In this document: positions 1-9,960 of the stretch, piece by piece
Numbering within the stretch: position 1 is the stretch's first letter
Layout: each line of letters begins with the position of its first letter
Source: an uncultured Eubacteriales bacterium
Lineage (GTDB): Bacteria; Bacillota; Clostridia; Oscillospirales; Oscillospiraceae
Reading direction: 5' to 3'
Assembly (NCBI GenBank): GCA_900544405.1
Contig: UQVA01000016.1
Location: 1-40,551, forward strand
Length of the DNA: 40,551 bases
Translations under genes and position numbers: made by a program
Notes under the pieces: generated by a model
Database searches by the model: none
Told to the model about the DNA's origin: nothing
The model's input: only the letters and a program-made list of their open reading frames with translations

Positions 1-190
1 TGCGCCAGCTTCCCCTCCAGGGGAAGCCTTTGCTCTGTCCCATCAGTTGCAGCGTTGATTTTAACTACTCTGGAATTGTAGACTGGCGGGCGGGGCATGC
101 CGCCGCCCCTACATTCAGGAACGATACTGCCTACCGCCCCACATCCGGCCCTTCGGGCCACCTTCTCCCCAGGGAGAAGGCTATTTTCCG
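1..190. repeat. Dispersed intergenic repeat, left-edge copy
   Basis: No gene is supported in the first 204 bases. The stretch is made of blocks that recur in other gaps of this window: a short hairpin around CTCCAGGGGA at 8-30, a gcatgccgccgcccctaca block near 94-112, and two hairpins, GGCCC-TTC-GGGCC (147-159) and CCTTCTCCC-CA-GGGAGAAGG (161-180). The last lies 25 bases beyond the stop of the ArsR-like gene and may also end its transcript, although no T-run follows. Related copies sit near 7.4, 9.8, 20.3, 26.9 and 40.4 kb. Confidence 0.6.
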
Positions 191-204
191 CCTCGCCAGG
201 GGGC

Positions 205-1284
205 TCACAGGAACAGCATGGTCTGTTTCTCCACCAGCGAGCGCAGATGCTCTTTATCCAGGGCGTAATAGACTCTGGCCCCCTCCACGGTGCAGGTGAC
301 CAGGCCCGCATTATAGAACTTATTCATGTGGTGATGGATGGTGTTCCGGGCCAGGCCGAAGTGGTCCGCCAATTCCTGGCCGTAGGCCGGATGGTCCCGG
401 AGATAGAGCAGAATTTCCAGTCGGGTCCGGTCCGCCAGCAGGTGGAACGCCTCGCAGAGCTGGGACACGTTGCCCTGGGTCTCGCTGACCAGCCGCAGCA
501 GAAGCTGCCGCAGAACTCCGCAGTAAATGACCACGCTGCCATCGGCCTGGGGGCAATCCAGGAACAAATTGGTATCCGGCCCCAGAATCATGGGATAAAT
601 CCGGTAGTTCTCCCCTTCCCGCTGGGTCAGGCTGGTGATCTCCCGGAGATAATTTTCCATGCCGGTATTCTCCAGCTCGCTGCCGAAGGCCGCCGCCAGA
701 GCGTCCATTTCCGCCCGGTGGCCCTCAATGGCCGCCATCACGGGCCGGAGCATGGCACCCACCTCGGGAATTTTCTCCCGATAGCTCCGGTGCAGCTCCA
801 GCAGGGCCAGACGGCTCTCCGCCGGGACGGTCATGGACAGGACGATGCCCGTAAAGGTGCTTTCCGTGTCGTCGTCCGGCTCCCCCTCCCACATATCCAG
901 GGCCAGGAGAATATCCCGTGCCACCTGGGCAGGGGTCCGGTCCATGGCGGCGCTCAGAAAGGCGTCCAAATCGCCGTTATAGGAAAAGGCCGGAGCAAAC
1001 AGCAGCAGAAACGCCGGAGAAAAGGCCCCGGTGGTATTGTACTGGAAGCCGGGCAGGTCCCAGAACAGGGCCTCCAGCCGCTCTCGGCTGCCGATATTGG
1101 CCTGCCGGAGAATATCCTCCCGCAGGGCGGCGAAGGGGGCGTAGCGCTGGCGGAACACCGTCAAATCGTCCACGCCCTTGGAGCGGAGCCGTTCTTCCAG
1201 CCGGGCCTGACCGAAGCCGTTTGCCTCGGCTCCCAGAATGACCATGGCTTCCAACAGTACATTGGGGGTCTGCACATATTCCAT
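205..1284 (-). CDS. ArsR-type winged-helix transcriptional regulator (long N-terminal region)
   Basis: A 359-residue protein. The last ~90 residues form an ArsR-like winged helix: a helix with LADRTRLEILLYLRDH, then GQELADHFGLARNTIHHHMN as the recognition helix-turn-helix, then a wing ending in RVYYALD. The N-terminal ~260 residues are helical and resemble the uncharacterised regions of similar Firmicutes regulators; I see no metal-binding cysteine motif, so the ligand is unknown. The ATG at 1284 has an AGGAGG site (1292-1297). The gene is divergent from the giant subtilase and shares a ~285-base intergenic region with it, so control of the protease, of itself, or both is a reasonable inference. 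Confidence 0.8.
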   Translation of the reverse strand: MEYVQTPNVLLEAMVILGAEANGFGQARLEERLRSKGVDDLTVFRQRYAPFAALREDILRQANIGSRERLEALFWDLPGFQYNTTGAFSPAFLLLFAPAFSYNGDLDAFLSAAMDRTPAQVARDILLALDMWEGEPDDDTESTFTGIVLSMTVPAESRLALLELHRSYREKIPEVGAMLRPVMAAIEGHRAEMDALAAAFGSELENTGMENYLREITSLTQREGENYRIYPMILGPDTNLFLDCPQADGSVVIYCGVLRQLLLRLVSETQGNVSQLCEAFHLLADRTRLEILLYLRDHPAYGQELADHFGLARNTIHHHMNKFYNAGLVTCTVEGARVYYALDKEHLRSLVEKQTMLFL

Positions 1285-1320
1285 AAAGAGTACCTCCTGT
1301 TATCCGGTGCGTTTTGGAAT

Positions 1321-1344
1321 AGTATAGCACACTTTCCCGGAAAG
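1321..1344 (-). promoter_or_regulatory. Probable promoter and operator-like palindrome of the ArsR-like gene
   Basis: On the minus strand a TATACT -10 box lies at 1321-1326. Just upstream of it is a 13-base palindrome, CTTTCC-C-GGAAAG (1332-1344), occupying the usual -10/-35 spacer. No good -35 box is visible, as expected for an activated or weak promoter. An operator for the encoded regulator is inference. Confidence 0.4.
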
Positions 1345-1430
1345 GCATAGAGAAACTTTTCCGGATTCTCCGGGGCCTGAAAAATTTCCAGATTTTTCCA
1401 AAATAGATAATACAATGGTTGTATTCCTCC

Positions 1431-1459
1431 TTGACACACCTGTCTTTTCGGAATATAAT
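1431..1459 (+). promoter_or_regulatory. Consensus sigma-A promoter of the subtilase gene
   Basis: TTGACA (1431-1436), a 17-base spacer, then TATAAT (1454-1459). Both boxes match the consensus exactly. The expected transcript start near 1466 falls at the beginning of the 48-base hairpin, about 100 bases before the start codon. Confidence 0.8.
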
Positions 1460-1462
1460 GGC

Positions 1463-1536
1463 ATCAACATATAGATATAGAAACCAGATATTCTATAGAC
1501 ATATGTTGATTCCACACCGGCGACCCTCTGCCGGTG
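1463..1536 (+). promoter_or_regulatory. Leader inverted repeats upstream of the subtilase
   Basis: Two dyads lie in the predicted 5' leader. The first is symmetrical: outer arms ATCAACATAT (1463-1472) and ATATGTTGAT (1501-1510), a 3-base internal loop on each side, inner arms TATAGAA (1476-1482) and TTCTATA (1491-1497), and an 8-base apical loop. The second is CACCGGC (1515-1521) with GCCGGTG (1530-1536). They may protect the 5' end of a long mRNA or bind a regulator; the sequence alone does not decide. Confidence 0.6.
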
Positions 1537-1569
1537 CAGAAAAAATTCTGACGAGAGGAAGAAAAAGAT

Positions 1570-4500
1570 ATGATGAAACGTATGACCGCTCTGGTCCTGG
1601 CGCTGTTTCTGGTCATCGGCCTGCTGCCGGCGGTCCGTGCAGCGGAGACCGACGAGAGCAGCCAGGACCAGACCGTTTCCGCAACAGAGCTGCCGGGCCA
1701 GACCAGGCTCAGTGCCGGAGCAGACGGGGAAGATCCCTCCCTGTCCGCCTACGCCGATACGGATATGGTCACGGTGATCGTGGAGCTGAATGCCCCCTCC
1801 CTGATGGACGGCTATTCCGCATCCACCTTCTCCGCCGAGGAAAGTGCCGGTGCGGCCCTTTCCGACTACCTGACCTCCGCAAGCGCGCAGGCCGCTTCCG
1901 AGGCTCTGGTGGAGCAGCAGAACGAGGTACTTGCCCAGCTGGATAACGGTGTGGCCACCTATTCCGCTGACAACACCCAAGTGCCCGTGCAGGTGCTGTC
2001 CCAGTGGACCTCCCTGGTCAACGGCATGGCCATCCGCATTCCCTACGGCCGTCTGGCCGAGATCCAGTCCCTGCCCGAGGTGAAGAACGCCTATGTGGCC
2101 CACACCTACGAGGCCCCCGCTCCCGCCATCGGCGGTGAGAACAGCACCTACGGTTACAGCTATGACCTGGTGAACCTGTCCACCGCCTGGGGTAAGGGCT
2201 ACACCGGCAAGGGAATGCTGGTGGCGGTGCTGGATACCGGCCTGGACCTGAACTATGAGGAAGGCAAGGGCGTGACCCGTGTCCACGAGGCATTTACGGA
2301 GAATTCCTTCCGTTCCGACGTATCCGACACGGACCTGCGCTTCACCAGCGACAGCCTGAAGGCCATGCTGAACCGGGTGCAGCTGAACGCCACCACCGAT
2401 TCCGACGGCAGCAAGATCACCTACGCCGACAACGGCCTTTACAAGAACCGGAAGGTCCCCTTCGCCTTTGACTACGCCGGAAGCGACGGCAACGGCCGGG
2501 ATCTGAACGTCCAGGCCGGGCAGGACCACGGCGTCCATGTGGCCGGTACCATTGCCGGTTACGCCGAGACCGCCGAGGGCCAGGTCCGCTTCTCCGGCGT
2601 GGCTCCCGATGCCCAGCTGATGATCATGAAGGTCTTCCCCGATGGCAACGGCGGCGCCAATGATGCCAACATCTTCAACGCTCTGGAAGATGCCATGAAG
2701 CTGGGTGCTGATGTGGTGAACCTGAGCCTTGGCTCCGACAACGGCTTTGCCCACGACGATTCCATCCTGAATACCCTCTACGCCAAGATGGAGCAGGCAG
2801 GCATTCTGGTGGTCACCGCCGCCGGCAACAGCGACACTGCCGCCACCAACAATAATTATGGCGGCCACATTCTCGCCTCCAATCCGGAGACCTCCATGGT
2901 GGCCGCTCCCTCCGTGTACGACTCCAACCTGTCCGTGGCTTCCTTTAACAATGTTGTGAAGAGTGAAGCCGTGCTGAACTGGAAGGCGGAGGGCGGTACG
3001 GACACCTCCGTGGCCTTCACCGACCCCTTCACCACTTCCATGAAAAAGGGCTTCAGCAGCGAGGACTGGGAGGTCATCGCCGTGCCCGGTTAGGGCACCT
3101 ACAACGACTTCTCCGCCGCCGGTTTCAGTTGGTACGGCGGTAAGACCGGCATTGCCCTGGTGAAGCGGGGCGGCGGCCTGAGCTTTGACTACAAGGTCCA
3201 GATGGCCCAGTACAGCTTCCCGGGCGTCAAGGCCGTCATCGTCTATGACGAGGACCCGGAGGCCACCACCCTGATCAATATGGCCATGGAGCATGCTACC
3301 CTGCCCTGTGCGTTCATTTCCGGTAAGGATGGCGCCGCTCTGGCCGCTGCCTGCGCTGAGGGTAAGGTGACCCTGCGGGTCCAGAAAGAGGACCGCATCA
3401 GCGCTTATGAGTCCGCCAGGCAGATGTCCTCCTTCAGCTCCTGGGGCGCAGGTCCCGCACTGGAGCTGAAGCCCGACATCACCGCCCCCGGCGGCAACAT
3501 TTACTCCACCGTCGTTGACCCCCTGTACGCAGGCGGCGACTACACCGGCAGCTATGACATGATGAGCGGTACCTCCATGGCCTCTCCCCATGTGGCAGGC
3601 CTCTCCGCCCTGGTGGCGCAGTATGTCCGCAAGGGTCTGGCCTACACGGACACTCTGGAAGCCGCAGCCATCACCAATGCGCTGCTGTCCAGCACCGCCC
3701 TGCCCCAGAAGGACCCGGACGGGATGTATTATAGCCCCCGTTCTCAGGGCGCAGGCCTTGTGAATGTGGGTGCAGCCGTGTCCACCCCCGCTTACATCAG
3801 CGTGGAGGGTCAAAAGACCGGCAAGCTGGAGCTGGGCGACGACCCCGAATGCACCGGTCACTTTGACCTGGACTTCCGGGTGAATAACCTGACCTCCGAC
3901 ACCCTGACCTACAACGTGAAGGCCATCGTGCTCTCCGCCGCCACGGAAGAAGCCGACGGCAACACCTACATCTCCAACAGCGAGCAGCTTCTTGGCGAGA
4001 TTGATCTTGGCACCGTCACCGTGCCCGCCGACGGCGTGGACGTTTCCAAGAGCATCCAGCTGACCAACGACCAGATCACCAGCCTGAAGGCTCAGTTCCC
4101 CAACGGCGCTTATGTGGAGGGCTTTGTTGTCCTCACCGACGCCAACGGCGAGAATCCCCAGATCGGTCTTCCGTTCCTGGGTTTCCTGGGCGACTGGACC
4201 GCTGCCCCCATCTTTGACTCCGTTCTGTGGACCGATACCCCCGATGACGGCACCGATATCCGGAACAACAAGTCCACTTGGGGCGTCAGCCTGATGGAGA
4301 GCGCCTACGTGCTGGAGAACACCCCCCTGGATGTGCAGGTACTGGGCTCCAATAGATTTGACAACGAAGGCAAGGACCAGGTAAAGTTCATTGCCGACAA
4401 CATCGCCATCTCCCCCAACGGCGACCACATTCTCGACAGTGTCAACGCCGGTGTGCTCTATCAGCTCCGCAATGCCAAGCTGCTGGTGGGCGAGGCCCGG

Positions 4501-7344
4501 AACAAGGCCACCGGAGAACTGTACTTCCGCAGCTATGCGGCCAACAGCTTCAAGACCTACTATTCCGCCAACTACTCCGCCACGCTCATCTGCTCCACCT
4601 TCCTGGACCGGTTCCTGGATGAGTGGGCCGGTACCGACCTGGAGGGCAATCCCCTGCCCAGCGGCACCGAGTGCGTGTACACCATCTACGCCTACACTGA
4701 CGGCGACTATCCCAGCCATGTGGACGAAACCACCGGCGAGACCGTATATGATTACGACCAGGTCATCCCCGGCGAGAACGAGCCCACCTTTAACGGCCAT
4801 GCCATGGATATGGCCGGAGACATTGTCTCCTTCCCCGTGACCGTGGACACCAACGCACCCAAGCTGGTGGACGGTGCCGTGCATCTGCGCAAGGATGCCG
4901 ACGGCAACACCTACATGAGCGGCACCTTCACCGATGACGGTGCCTTGGCCTCCGTTGAGGTCTATCCCCTGGTGAAGATTGTGGACAGCTGGTACGGCAC
5001 CGTCTCCTACAATGTGGATACTGCCCATCCCCTGTATGTCCACAACATTTACGATGCCTCCGTGAAGCAGTTCTCCTTCGAGACCGAGGCCCTGAAGTAC
5101 ACCGGCTCTTATGAATGGACCGGCATTGCCTATGTCTACGGCGGCGACTACGGCGCCAACGACCAGGGCTACGCCGTGATGGTGACCAACAGCGACGAGG
5201 GCATCCAGCTCTCCCAGAGCAGCGCCCTGATGTACACCGGCGACGTGCTGCACCTGAGCGTCAACAACAACACCGCCGAGGAAGGCACCCTGGTCCGCTC
5301 CTCCAGTGACCCGGCCGTTGCCACCATCGATGCCGACGGTAACATTGAGGCCAAAGCCCCCGGCCAGACGATCATCACCGTGTCCAACGGCACGGCTTCC
5401 GCCGTGTGCGTCATCGCCGTGGAAGAAAAACCCACCAAACTGACGGACTTCACCCTGGCCCTGGAGCAATTTGACGGTTTGAAGCCCGCCGGTCAGCTGG
5501 AGATCCGGGTCACCGACATTCAGCCCGGCGATGTGGTCCTGGACGATGAGAATATCACCTACCGTCTGGAGCTGGACAACCCAGAGCAGGAAGACCTGTT
5601 CACCGTGGAGCGGAGCGATGATAACTCCGCCTTCTACCTGTCCCTGCGTTCCACCGGCACCCCCAAGGACGCCGGTTCCGGCACCCTGTATGTGACCATC
5701 GACGGGATCACCCGCAGCGTGAAATTCAGCTGGGAGGAACTGTACGAAGTTTCTGACCAGGATGACATCGTTTCCAGTAGTTCCGACGACCAAATTCTCT
5801 ATGTAAAGCCCGGCGAGACCATCGATCTCGTTGCCCAGTACAACAATTCCTCCACCCACAAAATCGTGCCCATCGTTCTCTGGACCGGCGACACCACCAA
5901 GGACGAGGCCGCTACCGGCCTGGTGCTGGACGGCCCGGCCTACTGCACCGCAGGCGGTGCCTGGACCGGCAAGCTCGTGAACACCGAGGGCTACGCCCTT
6001 CCGGAGAGCATCCATATTTACGAGCGCTATTCCTACGGCTACGACAGCGAGTGGCGCAACAGCGAATACTCCACCCGTTACACCTACGACGCCTCCACCG
6101 GTGAGATCTCCTTCTCCAACGGCCCCTTCTCCACGGATTCCAAGCTGCTGATCCGTGCCGATGGCGTGGCCAGCGAGGGCAATCCCGCAGGTGCTCTCAG
6201 CGGAATCGAGTACCCCGCCCCCGACGGCCAGTACGGTCCCTTCCAGTGGACCCTGGACAGCGGCTCCGGTACACTGAAGGCTGAAGAGGGCTTCGAGATC
6301 GACTACGAAAAGGTCAACGGCGCCCACTTCACCGCCACAGAGCCTGGCGTGAACTGCATCACCGCCGCCAGCAAGGACGGCAAGTACGCTCTGCATTACG
6401 CCGTTGTATGCCTGAGCGTTCAGGCTGAGAGCCTGAAGCTGGATGCGTTGGACGTGAAGATGGCCGTGGGCGACACCCTGACCCCCGCCGTAACGTTGGA
6501 CCCGGAGCCCACGCTGGATACCGACAAGGTCCTTCGCTGGACCTCCTTCGCCCCGGAGACCGTCAGTGTGGATGAAAACGGCGCACTCACCGCCCACAAG
6601 ACAGGCTATGCCCTGGTCAAGGTGGAGCTGGCCAACGATTCCTCCGTGTACAACTACCTGACCGTGTCCGTCACCGGCAAGAGCACCGTGACCTACACCG
6701 ACGGCGTGAACGGCGAAGCCTTCGCCGACCAGCGCTACGAGGTGGAGACCGGCGGCTTCACCCCCGCCTTTGTGGGGACCCCGGAGCGCACCGGCTACAC
6801 CTTCACCGGCTGGGACAAGACCGTTTCCGCTCTGGTCCTGGAGGACACCACCTACACCGCCACCTGGCAGGCCAACACCTACACCGTGACCCTGGAGGCC
6901 AACGGCGGCGAGTTGGATGCCAACACCCTGACCGTGACCTTCGGTGCGCCCATTGGAGAACTGCCTGTGCCGATCCTGGCCGGGCACACCTTCCTGGGTT
7001 GGTTCGATGCCAACGGCGAGGCCGTGACGGCGGAGACCCTGTACCGGTTCGCCGGGGACAGCGTGTTCACCGCCAAGTGGTCCGAGAACACGCCGCCCAC
7101 CGAGCCTTCCGTTCCCACGGACCCCACGGAGCCGAAGCCCACCGAACCCAAACCGACCGAGCCGAAGCCCACGGAGCCTGCTCCTACGGAGAAGCCCACC
7201 GAGGCTACGAAACCCGGAACCAGTACCCCCGCTACCGGCGACACCCTGAATGTGCCGGTACTGGTGGCCGTGCTGGTGGTGGCTGCCCTCGGGATCGGCC
7301 TGCTGCTGTTCTTCCTGCTGCGGAAAAAGAAGGATAAGAAGTAA
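1570..7344 (+). pseudogene. Cell-wall-anchored S8 subtilase (lactocepin/C5a-peptidase type) interrupted by an in-frame amber codon
   Basis: One reading frame of 1,924 codons with a single TAG at codon 508 (3091-3093). A signal peptide (residues 1-24) precedes a propeptide. The S8 domain has catalytic Asp (~222, VLDTG), His (~320, DHGVHVAGT) and Ser (~669, GTSMASPHVAG), with a PA-type insertion between His and Ser. Then follow an Fn3-like domain (~735-880), two Big2-like domains, Listeria-Bacteroides (Flg_new) repeats, a Pro/Thr/Glu-rich wall spanner and a TPATG sortase-type motif, membrane helix and KKKDKK tail. The amber falls in the PA region (VPG*GTYNDF), where related proteases usually have Tyr, so the truncated product lacks the nucleophile Ser. 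The downstream 1,417 codons have no other stop, which fits a very recent mutation, a base error, or read-through. RBS GAGAGGAA is at 1553-1560. The likely role is degradation of external proteins for peptide uptake. Confidence 0.9.
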
Positions 7345-7363
7345 GCATACCCCCAAATGCGAT

Positions 7364-7396
7364 TTTCCCCCAACGGGTTTTCCCCGTTGGGGGAAA
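7364..7396 (+). terminator. Rho-independent terminator of the subtilase gene
   Basis: A 14-bp perfect stem (7364-7377 with 7383-7396), a 5-base loop TTTTC and a T-run at the 3' side, 20 bases after the TAA stop. Confidence 0.9.
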
Positions 7397-7427
7397 TTTT
7401 TGAGTGAAAAGAGGAAAATCTCCCGGC

Positions 7428-7545
7428 AACGCACTGTAGGGGCGGCGGTTTCCTGCCGCCCCTACGCTCAAAGTCGAAAGCCCGACCGCCCCTCATCCGT
7501 CACGGCTTGCGCCATGACACCTTCCCCCAGGGGAAGGCTATCTTT
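7428..7545. repeat. Dispersed intergenic repeat copy
   Basis: Contains the inverted pair TGTAGGGGCGGC (from 7436) and GCCGCCCCTAC (ending at 7466), then a block with CCCCTCATCCGTCACGGC and the hairpin CCTTCCCCC-AGGGGAAGG. The same two blocks in the same order occur near 20,370-20,470 and in altered form at 90-185. No gene lies here. Confidence 0.6.
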
Positions 7546-7610
7546 CCCATCTCCGAAAAATTTCTCCCACGCTTCACAAAAAAGTTTTTATAAAGATTTC
7601 TTCTGACCCC

Positions 7611-7639
7611 TTGACAGACGGGGACAATACGTGTAAAAT
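7611..7639 (+). promoter_or_regulatory. Sigma-A promoter of the psuK-psuG operon
   Basis: TTGACA (7611-7616), 17 bases, TAAAAT (7634-7639). It lies 40 bases before the chosen psuK start. Confidence 0.75.
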
Positions 7640-7678
7640 ATTGATTAGAAACAAATGAAAGTTTAGGAGATGGATGCC

Positions 7679-8761
7679 ATGACCCAGCGTGAACGACAGA
7701 TCCTCCAGTGCATCGAGGCAGACCCCATGATCTCCCAGCAGAAGCTGGCCGATCAGCTTGGCATTACCCGCTCCAGCGTGGGCGTGCATATTTACAATCT
7801 CATGCGCAAGGGCTACATCGCCGGAAAGGGCTATGTGCTCCGCTCCGGCAGCTATGCCGCCGTTGTTGGCGGCGTGAACATGGACATCGGCGGGCTTGCC
7901 TACGAGCCGCTGGTGGCCGCAGATTCCAATCCCGGCAAGATCACCATGAGCCTGGGCGGCGTGGGCCGGAACATCGCCCACAATATGTGCCTGATGGGCG
8001 TGGACGTGCGGCTGCTCACCGCCTACGGCGACGACGTGTACGGCGAAAAGGTCAGCGCCTCCTGCTCCGAAACCGGCATCGACATCACCCACGCCCTGCG
8101 GGTCAAGGGCGGCACCACCTCCACTTACCTCTTTATCTCCGGTCCCGACGGGGACATGGCCATGGCCCTTTCGGATATGGCCATCTGCGATCAGATCACC
8201 CCGGGCTACCTGTCCTCCAACCTGACCGTGCTGCAGAATGCCCAGGTCATCGTCTGCGACACCAATATCCCCCAGGAAAGCCTGATTTTCCTGGCGGAGA
8301 ACGCAAAAATCCCCATTTTCTGTGACCCGGTATCCACGGCAAAGGCCGAAAAGCTGCTGCCCATCCTCTCCAAGATCCACACCCTGAAGCCCAATAAGCT
8401 GGAAGCGGAGCTGCTCTCCGGCGTGCCTATCCACGACCACAATGACGTGGAAGCCGCCGCCAAGGCCCTGCTGGACAAGGGGGTTCACCGGGTATTCATC
8501 TCCATGGGCGCCGACGGAATGTATGCCGCCACCGCCGAGGAGCAGCTGTGGCTGCCCAACCTGCCCGGCCGCATGATAAACACCACCGGCTGCGGCGACG
8601 CCGCCATGGCGGCCCTGGTCTGGGCCTATCTGGAAGGCACGGACCTGCGTGGGTCCGCCCTGGCCGGTCTGGCCGCCGGGTCCATTGCCATGGAGAGTCG
8701 GCAAACCATCAATCCCGCCATGAGCGCTACGGCGCTGCGTAACCGCATGGCGTTGGCATAA
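7679..8761 (+). CDS. psuK: Pseudouridine kinase with N-terminal helix-turn-helix (PfkB family)
   Basis: Phosphorylates pseudouridine to pseudouridine 5'-phosphate in the cytoplasm, the first step of pseudouridine breakdown. The 360-residue protein begins with a ~55-residue winged helix (QKLADQLGITRSSVGVHIYN), as in E. coli YeiC/PsuK. A ribokinase fold follows, with GGVNMDIGG near the start, the glycine-rich GGVGRNIAHN and the C-terminal PfkB signature NTTGCGDAAMAALV containing the catalytic Asp. I chose the ATG at 7679 over the one at 7670 because AGGAG (7665-7669) abuts the first ATG but is 9 bases from the second. The gene lies 32 bases before psuG, which fixes its role. No pseudouridine transporter is adjacent. 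The helix-turn-helix suggests autoregulation, which is inference. Confidence 0.9.
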   Translation: MTQRERQILQCIEADPMISQQKLADQLGITRSSVGVHIYNLMRKGYIAGKGYVLRSGSYAAVVGGVNMDIGGLAYEPLVAADSNPGKITMSLGGVGRNIAHNMCLMGVDVRLLTAYGDDVYGEKVSASCSETGIDITHALRVKGGTTSTYLFISGPDGDMAMALSDMAICDQITPGYLSSNLTVLQNAQVIVCDTNIPQESLIFLAENAKIPIFCDPVSTAKAEKLLPILSKIHTLKPNKLEAELLSGVPIHDHNDVEAAAKALLDKGVHRVFISMGADGMYAATAEEQLWLPNLPGRMINTTGCGDAAMAALVWAYLEGTDLRGSALAGLAAGSIAMESRQTINPAMSATALRNRMALA

Positions 8762-8793
8762 AAGAATTATAATTCGGAAAGGTCGTTATCTCT

Positions 8794-9714
8794 ATGAACA
8801 TCAACAAGTATCTGGACGTAAAACCCGAAGTTGCCGAGGCCATTGCCGCCGGGAAGCCCGTTGTGGCTCTGGAATCCACCATCATCTCCCACGGTATGCC
8901 CTACCCCCAGAACGTGGAGACCGCTCTGAAGGTGGAGCAGATCATCCGTGATAACGGCGCTGTGCCCGCTACCATCGCCATCATCGGCGGCCGTCTGAAG
9001 GCCGGCCTGACCCCCGAGGAGATCGAATACTTCGGCAAGAAGGGCCACGCCATCGCCAAGGCCTCCCGCCGTGACCTGGCCGTTCTGTGCGCCCGTGGCG
9101 AGGACGGCGCCACCACCGTGACCACCACCATGATGATCGCCCACATGGCCGGCATCAAGATCTTCGCCACCGGCGGTATCGGCGGCGTGCATCGCGGTGC
9201 CGAAAAGACCATGGACATCTCCGCCGACCTGGAGGAGCTGAGCCAGACCCCCGTGATGGTGGTCTGCGCCGGTGCGAAGGCCATCCTGGACCTGGGCCTG
9301 ACCCTGGAGTACCTGGAGACCCACGGTGTGCCCGTCATCGGCTACGGCACCGAGAAGCTGCCCGCTTTCTACTCCCGTGAATCCAAGTTCAACGTGGATT
9401 ACCGCATCGACACTCCGGAAGACCTGGCCAAGAGCTTCAAGGCACAGCGGGACCTGGGCCTGACCAACGGTATGCTGGTCACCAACCCCATCCCCGAGCA
9501 GTACGCCATGCCCTCCGACGTGATCAACAAGGCCATCGATCAGGCCGTGGCCGAGAGCGTAGAGCAGGGCATCCACGGCAAGGAGTCCACTCCCTTCCTG
9601 CTGGCCCGTGTGGCCGAGCTGACCGGCGGCGATTCCCTGCACTCCAACATCGAGCTGGTGTTCAATAACGCCCGCCTGGCCGCCAAGACCGCCGTTGCTT
9701 ACTGCAGCCTGTAA
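8794..9714 (+). CDS. psuG: Pseudouridine-5'-phosphate glycosidase
   Basis: Cleaves the C-C glycosidic bond of pseudouridine 5'-phosphate to uracil and ribose 5-phosphate. At 306 residues it is the usual family length and is recognisable along its whole length: VALESTIISHGMPYPQN with the active-site Glu near the N-terminus, GGIGGVHRGA, and VVCAGAKAILDLG with the Lys that forms the ring-opened ribose adduct. RBS GGAAAGG lies at 8777-8783. It is the second gene of the operon and is followed by a terminator. Confidence 0.95.
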   Translation: MNINKYLDVKPEVAEAIAAGKPVVALESTIISHGMPYPQNVETALKVEQIIRDNGAVPATIAIIGGRLKAGLTPEEIEYFGKKGHAIAKASRRDLAVLCARGEDGATTVTTTMMIAHMAGIKIFATGGIGGVHRGAEKTMDISADLEELSQTPVMVVCAGAKAILDLGLTLEYLETHGVPVIGYGTEKLPAFYSRESKFNVDYRIDTPEDLAKSFKAQRDLGLTNGMLVTNPIPEQYAMPSDVINKAIDQAVAESVEQGIHGKESTPFLLARVAELTGGDSLHSNIELVFNNARLAAKTAVAYCSL

Positions 9715-9729
9715 TTTGTGAAGTACCTT

Positions 9730-9759
9730 TCCCCTCCTTGGAGATTTCCTGGGAGGGGA
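9730..9759 (+). terminator. Terminator of the psuK-psuG operon
   Basis: TCCCCTCC (9730-9737) pairs with GGAGGGGA (9752-9759) across a 14-base loop and is followed by TTTTTG. It starts 15 bases after the psuG stop. Confidence 0.75.
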
Positions 9760-9789
9760 TTTTTGTTGTCAGGAGAACCCCGGCAGGCA

Positions 9790-9862
9790 CAAAATAGCCT
9801 CCCCCTGGAGGGGAAGCCTTAACTCAGAAGTACGCCCCCCCTACATGCCGGGGGATTTTGTG
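9790..9862. repeat. Dispersed intergenic repeat copy
   Basis: CCTCCCCCTGGAGGGGAAGCCT near 9799-9820 closely matches the window's left edge (CTTCCCCTCCAGGGGAAGCC). It is followed by a CCCCCCTACATGCC block related to the gcccctaca block of other copies. It is non-coding. Confidence 0.5.
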
Positions 9863-9893
9863 CGCCCCATTCTCTGCCGTTGCACGTCCCCCC

Positions 9894-9922
9894 TTGCGTT
9901 TTTCACCGGAATTTGCTATACT
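9894..9922 (+). promoter_or_regulatory. Sigma-A promoter of the methyltransferase gene
   Basis: TTGCGT (9894-9899), 17 bases, TATACT (9917-9922). The start codon is 38 bases downstream, with AAGGAGG at 9947-9953. Confidence 0.75.
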
Positions 9923-9960
9923 ATATGTAGTTAGTTATTGCTAATCAAGGAGGTATTTTC

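Noticed and set aside
3091..3093. TAG read as an amino acid by genome recoding.
   Set aside because: TAG ends other genes in the window (at 22521, 26227 and 33101), so a general recoding is not supported.
1300..7434. A 2,044-codon open frame on the minus strand opposite the subtilase.
   Set aside because: It is antisense to a gene with clear domains, has a Gly/Val/His/Gln-rich low-complexity translation typical of high-GC shadow frames, and lacks a ribosome site.
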